Source: CAMEON01 sp045645165 (GTDB taxonomy: Bacteria > Bacillota > Clostridia > Oscillospirales > CAG-272). From it: a DNA stretch of 28,582 nt. How positions within the stretch are numbered: the stretch's first letter is position 1; every line of letters starts with the position of its first letter. Below the pieces are notes generated by a model. That model searched no databases. It was not told the origin of the DNA and worked only from the letters and a program-made list of their open reading frames with translations. Made by a program: the position numbers and the translations under genes. Positions 1 to 6,005 of the stretch are shown here, in pieces. The stretch covers positions 1 to 28,582 of the forward strand of contig JAZRIF010000128.1 of NCBI GenBank assembly GCA_045645165.1, given 5' to 3'.

Positions 1-97
1 GAGTAAGGTTGCTTGTAGACCACAAGCTTGATAGGTCGGAGGTGTAAGTGCAGTAATGCATTCAGCTGACCGATACTAATTTCCGAGGGCTTGAACC
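1..97 (+). rRNA. 23S ribosomal RNA, 3' end (partial)
   Basis: The opening bases match the highly conserved 3' end of bacterial 23S rRNA, including GATAGGTCGGAGGTGTAAG, the helix around GTAATGCATTCAGCTGACCG, and the final GAGGGCTTGA segment. Only the last ~97 nt lie in the window. The exact mature end is estimated from where conservation stops. No 5S rRNA gene or tRNA follows; the next recognisable element is a terminator. Confidence 0.95.
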
Positions 98-108
98 TCT
101 TAGGTTCA
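92..108 (+). other. Small hairpin at the 23S rRNA 3' boundary
   Basis: TGAACCT (92-98) and AGGTTCA (102-108) form a perfect 7-bp stem with a 3-nt loop, overlapping the end of the mature 23S rRNA. It is followed by only a short TTT. It may help in 3' processing of the pre-rRNA; its role is inferred only from its position. Confidence 0.35.
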
Positions 109-180
109 TTTACAATGTTTGAGTTTCTTTTCTACACGAAAATGATCTCTCTTCTTTCAGTTTCAAAGGTAAAAAGAGTC

Positions 181-212
181 AAGACGCTTCTTCGGAAGGG
201 TCTTTTTTCTTT
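181..212 (+). terminator. Rho-independent terminator of the rRNA operon (UUCG tetraloop)
   Basis: Strand 181-190 pairs with 195-204, with one G-G mismatch. The stem closes on C(TTCG)G, the extra-stable UUCG tetraloop, and runs straight into a T-rich tract (TCTTTTTTCTTTTC). Lying about 85 nt after the 23S end, it most likely ends the rRNA transcript. Confidence 0.85.
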
Positions 213-214
213 TC

Positions 215-243
215 TTGACAAGTTTCAGATATTATGATATAAT
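215..243 (+). promoter_or_regulatory. Consensus sigma-A promoter for the 278-751 gene
   Basis: TTGACA (215-220) and TATAAT (238-243) are separated by exactly 17 nt, a perfect match to the housekeeping consensus. It sits directly after the rRNA terminator and 35 nt before the start codon at 278. A strong ribosome binding site, GGGGAGGTGAT, lies between them. Confidence 0.88.
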
Positions 244-277
244 CATGAAGAGAAGTCAAGGGGAGGTGATATAGGCA

Positions 278-751
278 ATGGAAGAGAAGCTGAGGAAAAA
301 ATTGAAAAGCGAAAGTCGTATCATTTTGTTTGGATTGGTTATCCTTTTGGGACTTGCTCTCTATATTGGTATGTTTTCTCTCGTAGTATGTTTGGGTTTG
401 GATAAAGCAACCGAAGCGGAAAAGCAGGATAATCTGAAAATCATTTTGGCCGCAGTTTTAATTTTCATGTGCGGTAGCGCGATGTTTCTTAAGATCATGA
501 TCCCCGTTGGCAAGGACTATCAATTACTTAAGAAGCATGAATATCGTATCATAGAAGCGACCTTCATACGATACGATTATCAGAAAAACGTAAAAGAGAA
601 TTACCCTATGCGGGCGGTTCCATTGTTTTGCGACACTGTGACGCGTGAGATTTTGACTTTCCCTTGGGAGGAGGAACTTGAGCAAGACGTGTGCTATCGG
701 ATCGGATATTTGCCGAATACCAGAATTGCCGTTATTGATAAAATAGAATAG
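278..751 (+). CDS. Small two-helix membrane protein of unknown function
   Basis: This 157-residue protein has a charged Lys-rich N-terminus, a first transmembrane helix at about residues 15-40, a short polar loop, a second helix at about 53-75, and an ~80-residue soluble tail with no domain I recognise. The topology is probably both ends inside, by the positive-inside rule. The ATG at 278 is fixed by an almost complete anti-SD match (GGAGGTGAT ending at 270) and by the perfect promoter upstream. It is a single-gene unit, bounded by terminators on both sides. Its codons are clearly AT-richer than those of the following genes, which may mean a recent origin or transfer next to the rRNA operon. 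No function is proposed. Confidence 0.8.
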   Translation: MEEKLRKKLKSESRIILFGLVILLGLALYIGMFSLVVCLGLDKATEAEKQDNLKIILAAVLIFMCGSAMFLKIMIPVGKDYQLLKKHEYRIIEATFIRYDYQKNVKENYPMRAVPLFCDTVTREILTFPWEEELEQDVCYRIGYLPNTRIAVIDKIE

Positions 752-795
752 AAGCTGCAAGATTGGGGCGTATATCTACCTATAAAATGATACTT

Positions 796-826
796 CCGCC
801 GCGAGGAAAGACTCGCGGCGGTTTTG
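796..826 (+). terminator. Rho-independent terminator
   Basis: CCGCCGCGAG (796-805) pairs perfectly with CTCGCGGCGG (812-821) around a GAAAGA loop. It is followed by TTTT. It ends the transcript of the small membrane protein gene. Confidence 0.88.
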
Positions 827-846
827 CATTTGTGGCGATAAAACCA

Positions 847-875
847 TTGACATACAACGTTTTTTATGCTATAAT
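847..875 (+). promoter_or_regulatory. Consensus sigma-A promoter for the GNAT/Fe-S operon
   Basis: TTGACA (847-852), a 17-nt spacer and TATAAT (870-875) again match the consensus perfectly. It lies between the terminator ending near 826 and the start codon at 908. No clear terminator is seen before 3842, so it probably drives the next three genes. Confidence 0.88.
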
Positions 876-907
876 AATATGCAATCAAACAGTAAGGAAC
901 AAGAAAT

Positions 908-1435
908 ATGAACATTCGCGCAACTACACCAAAAGATATTGATGCCGTGATGGATATCATCGAAGAAGCCCGCGGTACCATTGCCGCGTTGGGGATCAAC
1001 CAGTGGCAGAACGGCACCCCCAACCGCACCATGATCACCGAGGACATGGCCCTGGGTCAGGGACGTGTGGTGGTATCGGACGACGGGGAGATTGTGGGTA
1101 CCTTTGCCCTGATTTACGACGGCGAGCCCACATACGATACCATTGAAGGTGGCAAGTGGCTGTCCCCCGACCGCAACTGCCCTGAGGATTTCGCCTACAT
1201 CGCCATTCACCGCGTGGCTATTTCGGTAGCCCGACGGGGAAGTGGAATTTCTACCTCGATCATCGGTTACGCCGAGGAATTTGCCCGTATTCTGGGTAAG
1301 GCGTCTTTGCGTATCGACACCCACGAGGGCAACGTGGTCATGCGGCGGATGCTGGAGAAACACGGCTTTGTGCATTGCGGAACCATCTATTTACAAAATG
1401 GCGATTCGCGGGTGGCCTACGAGAAGGTTCTTTGA
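908..1435 (+). CDS. GNAT-family N-acetyltransferase
   Basis: This 175-residue protein fits the single-domain size and layout of the Gcn5-related N-acetyltransferases, which move an acetyl group from acetyl-CoA to an amine. The acetyl-CoA pyrophosphate-binding turn RRGSGI is at residues 109-114, after the central beta strand YIAIHRVAIS. The usual late motif EKHGF is near 150, followed by a final strand, and IDTHEGN fits the family's beta-4 region. Its substrate cannot be told: it could be a protein, antibiotic, polyamine or metabolite. The ATG at 908 follows AAGGAAC and lies 32 nt after the promoter -10. The next gene starts 36 nt downstream, so it probably shares the transcript with the membrane redox genes. 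A functional link to them is not evident. Confidence 0.9.
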   Translation: MNIRATTPKDIDAVMDIIEEARGTIAALGINQWQNGTPNRTMITEDMALGQGRVVVSDDGEIVGTFALIYDGEPTYDTIEGGKWLSPDRNCPEDFAYIAIHRVAISVARRGSGISTSIIGYAEEFARILGKASLRIDTHEGNVVMRRMLEKHGFVHCGTIYLQNGDSRVAYEKVL

Positions 1436-1471
1436 ATTGAAACGGCGCGACCTTGCGCAAAGGAGTTATAT

Positions 1472-2266
1472 ATGTCACAGAAAACAAAAGAGAGGATCCA
1501 TCTCATTTATGGGATCTCACTGTCGGTGTTGATTGTCGCGGTGGGGGTATGCTTTGCTCTATCCTGTCTTTCTATTTACCAAAATGGAAATTCTCCCTTC
1601 ACAAGAGAGAGCATTTCGACCCATTTTGACCGTATTGCCCTTCCTACGTATATCTGCATCGCCGGTGTGATCGGTGGGATCATTCTGTCCCTTGTTCTGC
1701 CTCCGGACGGCGGAAAGGTCAAGCCCCGCAGGGAGGCGGGTGTGGTTTTGGAAAAGCTCTCTGCCAAGTTGGATATCACCGCGTGCGAGGAATCTGTGCG
1801 GGAGATTATTCACAGAGAACGGAAATTTCGCCGCTACGCTACCGTTACAGTTGGAATTTTGTCGGCATTGACTTTGCTGCCTGCTTTAATCCGGTGCGTG
1901 AATCCGACTCATTTCTCCATTGAGAATTTGAACAACGACATCAAAACCGCAGCAGCCTATGTGATCCCCTGCGCCGTGGTGGCCTTGGGTATGTGGGTGG
2001 CCACCGTGTTGCTCTGCGGGGCATCGGTGGCACGGGAGACGGCTACAGTTAAGTCTGCATTAGCCACGGGCAAGGGAAAGACTCTCGAAAAGACTGCGGC
2101 TGATAAGGAAAAAAAGACCTTGGATCCTCGGTTCCTGTGGGCTGTGCGGGGAGTGATCCTGGTGGCAGGCATTGTGTTCGTGGTTTTGGGTGTATTCAAC
2201 GGCGGTATGGCCGACGTATTGGGCAAGGCTATCCGTATTTGCACCGAGTGCATCGGTTTGGGCTAA
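1472..2266 (+). CDS. Multi-pass membrane protein with a C-terminal CXXC (CD1871A-like) tail
   Basis: This 264-residue protein has about five transmembrane segments (near residues 11-34, 57-76, 122-141, 161-184 and 225-243), with charged loops between. The last ~45 residues, one helix followed by a short segment ending CTECIGLG (C257, C260), resemble the small stand-alone CXXC-containing membrane proteins (CD1871A family). In Clostridia these are often next to a 4Fe-4S membrane protein, as here. That assignment rests on memory of the family, not a search. The first ~215 residues are not recognised. The start follows AAAGGAG. The gene is 13 nt upstream of the Fe-S/thioredoxin gene, whose ribosome binding site overlaps this stop codon, so the two are very likely translated together. 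A role as electron or thiol partner of that protein is inferred. Confidence 0.8.
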   Translation: MSQKTKERIHLIYGISLSVLIVAVGVCFALSCLSIYQNGNSPFTRESISTHFDRIALPTYICIAGVIGGIILSLVLPPDGGKVKPRREAGVVLEKLSAKLDITACEESVREIIHRERKFRRYATVTVGILSALTLLPALIRCVNPTHFSIENLNNDIKTAAAYVIPCAVVALGMWVATVLLCGASVARETATVKSALATGKGKTLEKTAADKEKKTLDPRFLWAVRGVILVAGIVFVVLGVFNGGMADVLGKAIRICTECIGLG

Positions 2267-2279
2267 GGGAGGGAACATC

Positions 2280-3833
2280 ATGAAACTGAAACAATGGTGG
2301 GCCACCCACAAGCCGACGAAACGCCGCATCATTCAGCTTTATGCTGCGCTTTTATTCAACGCCAACCTCAAGGGCTTTACTACGGGTCGTATTTACCAAG
2401 GCCCTGTCAAGAATATCTGTACACCCGGCCTGAACTGCTACTCTTGCCCCGGTGCGTCGGGGGCGTGTCCCATGGGCGCGTTGCAAAATGCGCTGTCGGA
2501 CAGCGGAAAAACGATCCCGTACTATGTTGTGGGTATCATTTTGCTCTACGGTCTGCTCTTTGGTCGCTGGATCTGCGGATTTCTTTGCCCCTTCGGGCTG
2601 ATCCAGGATCTGCTCCATAAGATCAAGACCCCCAAGGTGGGAAAAGGGCGAATAACCCGCGTTCTGTCCTACTTCAAGTATGTGATCCTCGTTTTCTTTG
2701 CGCTTATTTTCCCCTTGGTATATGCGGGCTATGAATTCCCCTTGCCGGGATTTTGCAAGTACATATGTCCCGCGGGAACCCTGGAGGGCGCAGTGGGACT
2801 GCTCTCTAATCCAGAAAACGAGTCTATGCTGGGGATGTTGGGCCCCCTGTTCACGTGGAAATTCCTGCTCATGGTGATTTTCCTGGTGGGGGCGGTGTTC
2901 ATCTACCGCTTCTTCTGCCGCTTTTTCTGCCCGCTGGGTGCCATCTACGGTCTGTTCAATAAGATCTCCTTTGTGGGCGTGAAGCTGGACAGGGGGACTT
3001 GTACCGACTGCGGACTCTGCGTGGGTAAGTGCAAGATGGATATTCGCCACGTGGGTGACCAAGAGTGCATTCAGTGCGGCGAATGCATCGACGTCTGCCC
3101 TACGAACGCCATCAGCTGGAAGGGGCCCAAGATCCTCTTGCCGCCCCAGGCGATTGGCGGGGAGATCGAGACCAAAACACCGGAGATTGCGATTCGCCAA
3201 GAAAAGATTCAGCAACGAACCCGCATAGCTCGCTGTGCGGCATGGATACTTGCTCTGTCCTTGCTGGGCGGCGCGCTGTACTACTACAACTTTGTGGACG
3301 GACGGGACAAGACGCCTGTGCCTGAGGAAACGACGGATTCTGCTACGCTTCCCGAGGGGGAAACGGGCGAGTCTCTGCCGCCTCGCGGAAATGAGGTGGG
3401 CAATCTCTGTAACAGTATGGAACTGACTCTGTACACAGGAGGAGAACTCTTCTCGGTGGATGAAAATCGCGGGAAGGTCACGGTGATAAATTTCTGGGGT
3501 ACTTGGTGTGGACCCTGCATTGCGGAGCTTCCGCACTTTGAAGAGGTGGCCAAGGCGTATGCCGATTCGGTAGTTGTATTGGCCGTTCACTCCAACTATA
3601 AGGCGCCCACCGCTGCCGAGTGGATCGAAAAGAATTATCCCGAAACGAAGATCCTTTTCGCTCAGGATCCTGACGATGGTGCCAATGGTGCGTACTACAC
3701 GGCTTTAGGTGGAGTAGGCGACTTCCCCATGACTATCATCGTGGACAAGGACGGCGTCATTACCTTCGCTTGCCGTGGATCCATCACCCACGACGAGCTG
3801 GTGGCCGCCGTAGAGGAGGCTCTGGCCAAATAA
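2280..3833 (+). CDS. NapH/YccM-like polyferredoxin membrane protein fused to a TlpA-type thioredoxin domain
   Basis: This 517-residue protein combines two modules. Residues 1-300 form a polytopic membrane region with the CxxxCP motifs of NapH/RnfH/YccM-type electron-transfer proteins (NCYSC...CP, WICGFLCP, KYICP, FCRFFCP). Two classic 4Fe-4S motifs follow: C241/C244/C247/C251 and C263/C266/C269/C273. After another helix near 320-340 and an acidic, Pro-rich linker comes a redoxin domain at about 385-517, with active site WCGPC (C410, C413) after VINFWG and the cis-Pro region GDFPMTIIVDKDG. The reading frame is open further upstream, but the ATG at 2280 is chosen because AAGGGAGGG precedes it by 6 nt and because an earlier start would overlap the previous gene. 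It probably carries electrons from the cytoplasm or membrane to reduce extracytoplasmic disulfides; this is inferred from the fusion. Confidence 0.9.
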   Translation: MKLKQWWATHKPTKRRIIQLYAALLFNANLKGFTTGRIYQGPVKNICTPGLNCYSCPGASGACPMGALQNALSDSGKTIPYYVVGIILLYGLLFGRWICGFLCPFGLIQDLLHKIKTPKVGKGRITRVLSYFKYVILVFFALIFPLVYAGYEFPLPGFCKYICPAGTLEGAVGLLSNPENESMLGMLGPLFTWKFLLMVIFLVGAVFIYRFFCRFFCPLGAIYGLFNKISFVGVKLDRGTCTDCGLCVGKCKMDIRHVGDQECIQCGECIDVCPTNAISWKGPKILLPPQAIGGEIETKTPEIAIRQEKIQQRTRIARCAAWILALSLLGGALYYYNFVDGRDKTPVPEETTDSATLPEGETGESLPPRGNEVGNLCNSMELTLYTGGELFSVDENRGKVTVINFWGTWCGPCIAELPHFEEVAKAYADSVVVLAVHSNYKAPTAAEWIEKNYPETKILFAQDPDDGANGAYYTALGGVGDFPMTIIVDKDGVITFACRGSITHDELVAAVEEALAK

Positions 3834-3841
3834 TTCGATAC

Positions 3842-3891
3842 AAAAATCCCTTCAAGATCATCCGGGTTCAACCGGCCTTGAAGGGATTTTT
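3842..3891. terminator. Bidirectional terminator between convergent genes
   Basis: AAAAATCCCTTCAAG (3842-3856) pairs perfectly with CTTGAAGGGATTTTT (3877-3891), and an inner CCGG/CCGG stem (3862-3865 with 3872-3875) extends the hairpin. A-runs on the left and T-runs on the right let it work on both strands. It sits between the Fe-S/thioredoxin gene ending at 3833 and the minus-strand lipoprotein gene ending at 3904. Confidence 0.9.
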
Positions 3892-3903
3892 TCTTGTGTA
3901 GAA

Positions 3904-4341
3904 TCAGTTCTTGGTGATCTCCACGGTCAACTCGGTGGCGTCGCCCTCAAAGTAGAAGGCCTGCTCGGGATCGGCAGTGTAGCCCTCGGGGCACTCCACG
4001 ATGGTGATGTGGTAGTTGCTGGGATCGTAGGTGAAGGTAACGACGCCCTCTGCGTTGGTGGCGGCAGGCATCTTACAGCCCTTGTCGTCGCACATCTGGA
4101 CGGCAGCACCCTCAACGGGAGCACCGTTCTGATCCTTGACGGTAACGGTGTAGGTGACCTTGGTGGAGGGAGCCTCAGTGGGAGCTTCGGTTGCTGCCTC
4201 GGTAGGGGCTTCGGTGGAAAGTTCTGCCACGGTCGTATCAGCGGCGGTGGTTTCGGGGGTCTCGGCGGTGGTGTTGTCGCAAGCGATCAGCAGGCAGGAC
4301 AGAGCCAGCAGCAGAGCCAGCAGAATGGAAAGTTTTTTCAT
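3904..4341 (-). CDS. Small lipoprotein with TEAP stalk and prealbumin-like beta domain
   Basis: This 145-residue protein starts with a lipoprotein signal peptide; the lipobox is LIAC, with C21 as the lipidated residue. A Thr/Glu/Ala/Pro stalk with TEAPTEA repeats covers about residues 42-58. The rest (about 60-143) reads as one transthyretin/prealbumin-like beta-sandwich, like those in Cna-B or carboxypeptidase-regulatory domains: a YTVTVKDQNGAPVEGA opening, a T-x-A-x-G-V-x-x-F turn and a closing strand. It has a CDDKGC cysteine pair and one further Cys, unusual in this fold and possibly a surface disulfide. AAGGAGAAACC precedes the ATG. It is the smallest of three minus-strand lipoproteins with the same N-terminal plan. 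Its partner is unknown; a link to the neighbouring thioredoxin proteins is inferred. Confidence 0.85.
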   Translation of the reverse strand: MKKLSILLALLLALSCLLIACDNTTAETPETTAADTTVAELSTEAPTEAATEAPTEAPSTKVTYTVTVKDQNGAPVEGAAVQMCDDKGCKMPAATNAEGVVTFTYDPSNYHITIVECPEGYTADPEQAFYFEGDATELTVEITKN

Positions 4342-4366
4342 GATTTGGTTTCTCCTTATTATATGG

Positions 4367-4409
4367 ATTATAATTTTGTATAAAAGATTTTGAGGATTTT
4401 CAAGGGACT
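4367..4409 (-). promoter_or_regulatory. AT-rich probable promoter region of the small lipoprotein gene
   Basis: Reading the minus strand, TTGAAA lies 17 nt before TACAAA, and a TATAAT (plus coordinates 4367-4372) follows closely. None of these pairs has both good boxes and ideal spacing, so the exact promoter is uncertain. The AT-rich stretch does stand out against its surroundings. Confidence 0.35.
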
Positions 4410-4500
4410 CGCGTTTGTCGCAGGCAAATTTGCCCCGAGCGAAGCGAGTATGTTTTCAAAAGTCCTTTGAGCGGGGATTGGGGGCAGGGCCCCGGCGCGC
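4396..4500. repeat. Nested inverted-repeat intergenic element
   Basis: This stretch between two lipoprotein genes contains nested dyads. ACTCGC (4407-4412) faces GCGAGT (4444-4449), around the perfect 12-nt palindrome GGCAAATTTGCC (4423-4434). A near-match of CAAGGGACT follows as AGTCCTTTG at about 4460. The right side is GC-rich, with GGGGGCAGGGCCCC. It has no coding potential. It resembles the dispersed GC-rich intergenic repeats common in clostridial genomes, but only one copy is in the window, so the assignment is tentative. It may also act as a transcription barrier after the 425-residue lipoprotein gene. Confidence 0.4.
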
Positions 4501-4504
4501 GCTC

Positions 4505-5782
4505 TTATTGATATACAGCGCAGGCAAAGAGCCAGGCGATGGCGGGATCGACGATCTTATCGCCGAAAATGTCCAGATTGTCCGAGAAGTTCCACCAACC
4601 CATGTAGTCGCCGGCGGTCTTGACCATGTAGACGAGCTGCTCATTCAGGGGAACGACACCGTCCTCGTTGGCTACGGTCAGATATTCCAGGATCATCTCG
4701 TTGTAGCTTTCGCGGCGGTTGAAGCTACCGTCCTCGTTGTAAAGGTAGGCGCAGATGCGGGTGGTATCGCAGATGGTTTTGAAATCTGCTATATAGGGGT
4801 TGGCAGAGGAGAGTCGGATGAAGACCACGGGGCCGTCGGCGGTGTCCAGATGGTAGTAGCCGTCCTCGCCCAACACCACGGTCAGGGCGGGATTGGTCAC
4901 GTCCAGATCGACCAGCTTACCGTCGGTAATGCCCTCGTAAGGCTTGAGCATTTCGGCTGTAGGCATGGGAATTGTCCAGGGCTCGTCGTGGGGGGACTTG
5001 GGGACGTCGCCGGTGCGGGTGGCTGTGAACATACATCCGTTTCCGACGCCCTCAAGGCGGAATACATACTGCGCCGTAGTATCGAGAGTAGAACCCACGC
5101 TGCCGGCGGTGATGGGGAAGGATACCTTGCCGTCGACGGTGTCTACCAAGGGATTTTCAAAGACGTTGATGGGTGCGCCGTGGTAGGTCAAGGTAACGTC
5201 GGATTCCGACTCATAGCCGAACTCGTATATACCGGGGCGGGTAGGCGTGAAAATGACGTAGGTATAGTCGTCATTGTTGAAGGGGATATAGGTCTTCCCC
5301 TCGCCCACGGAGGCGGCGTCGAACCTTGTGTAATCACCCTTTTGAGAGGGGGCGTTAAGGGGCTGGGTATTGGCCGCGGCCTCGAAGATGGTCAGGGTGA
5401 TCTCCGGTGCGGAAGGGGACAGCACAGCGGCCTCCGTATCGTAATGGAACGCCTGGCCGGAGGGAGATTCGATCAGGACGGTATAGTTTCCTTCGGCTAA
5501 TTTGAAGGTAGCAAAGCCAGTGGGGCCGATGAGCTTGAAGGACTCGTCAATGCCGTTTTTCTGCACCTTGACGATGATATCCTTAGCAGGAGTGCCGTCG
5601 TAATTCTGTACCGTAACCTTGTAGGCAATCTCGTTTTGGAGAGTTGAGGTGCCCTCGCTTTCTCCTGATTGGGAAATGGGCGTGGTCTCTTCCGGGGGCT
5701 CGGCATTGTTACAGGCGGCGAGGGGGAGTATACCCAACAGAATCGCCAAAGCCAGCGCGACGAATTTAAGGTTTTGTTTCAT
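4505..5782 (-). CDS. Lipoprotein with prealbumin-like domain, unknown function
   Basis: This 425-residue protein has a clear lipoprotein signal peptide (lipobox LAAC, C24) and a short acidic linker. A prealbumin-like beta domain at about residues 50-130 matches the one in the 145-residue lipoprotein downstream in order of strands: YKVTVQNYDGTPAKD, then GPTGFATF, then GNYTVLIESPSGQAF. A second beta-rich region, about 150-265, reads like a secreted jelly-roll or Ig-like fold (YVIFTPTRPGIYEFGYES). A segment near 304-323 (EDGYYH then GPVVFIRL) recurs in the 949-residue lipoprotein upstream. The C-terminus ends in a W/C/Y-rich segment, also as in that protein. No catalytic motif is recognised. The start follows AAGGAGAAC, and a sigma-A promoter lies upstream. 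Function unknown; probably attached to the outer face of the membrane. Confidence 0.87.
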   Translation of the reverse strand: MKQNLKFVALALAILLGILPLAACNNAEPPEETTPISQSGESEGTSTLQNEIAYKVTVQNYDGTPAKDIIVKVQKNGIDESFKLIGPTGFATFKLAEGNYTVLIESPSGQAFHYDTEAAVLSPSAPEITLTIFEAAANTQPLNAPSQKGDYTRFDAASVGEGKTYIPFNNDDYTYVIFTPTRPGIYEFGYESESDVTLTYHGAPINVFENPLVDTVDGKVSFPITAGSVGSTLDTTAQYVFRLEGVGNGCMFTATRTGDVPKSPHDEPWTIPMPTAEMLKPYEGITDGKLVDLDVTNPALTVVLGEDGYYHLDTADGPVVFIRLSSANPYIADFKTICDTTRICAYLYNEDGSFNRRESYNEMILEYLTVANEDGVVPLNEQLVYMVKTAGDYMGWWNFSDNLDIFGDKIVDPAIAWLFACAVYQ

Positions 5783-5821
5783 GATGTTCTCCTTGGGATG
5801 GTTTCGTTGAACACAACTTAT

Positions 5822-5850
5822 ATTATAACATGAAAGCAGTTCTTTTGCAA
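5822..5850 (-). promoter_or_regulatory. Probable sigma-A promoter of the 425-residue lipoprotein gene
   Basis: On the minus strand, TTGCAA (plus 5845-5850) and a perfect TATAAT (plus 5822-5827) are 17 nt apart, about 40 nt before the start codon at 5782. The -35 box matches 4 of 6 positions. Confidence 0.65.
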
Positions 5851-5930
5851 GGGGCTTTTCGAAAAAAAGCGCAAAAATCCATGAATGAGAACGAAATTTT
5901 TTGTGTCTGAATCTTGTCTCTTATGCAAAG

Positions 5931-5965
5931 ATCCCCCGCAGAAAAACGCCTGCGGGGGATTTTTG
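5931..5965. terminator. Strong hairpin terminator after the 949-residue lipoprotein gene
   Basis: ATCCCCCGCAG (5931-5941) pairs perfectly with CTGCGGGGGAT (5950-5960) around an 8-nt loop. The T-run (TTTTT) is on the plus-strand side; the minus-strand exit has only ATCTTT. The hairpin is stable enough to stop or protect the minus-strand transcript. It separates this gene from the promoter of the next one. Confidence 0.7.
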
Positions 5966-6005
5966 TGCTTAACGTGCTGTTGAATTCACAACGGTTTGTT
6001 GAAAA

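Noticed and set aside
98..277. Possible 5S rRNA or tRNA after the 23S gene
   Set aside because: No 5S-like conserved loops or tRNA cloverleaf can be drawn; the interval holds only a terminator and a promoter.
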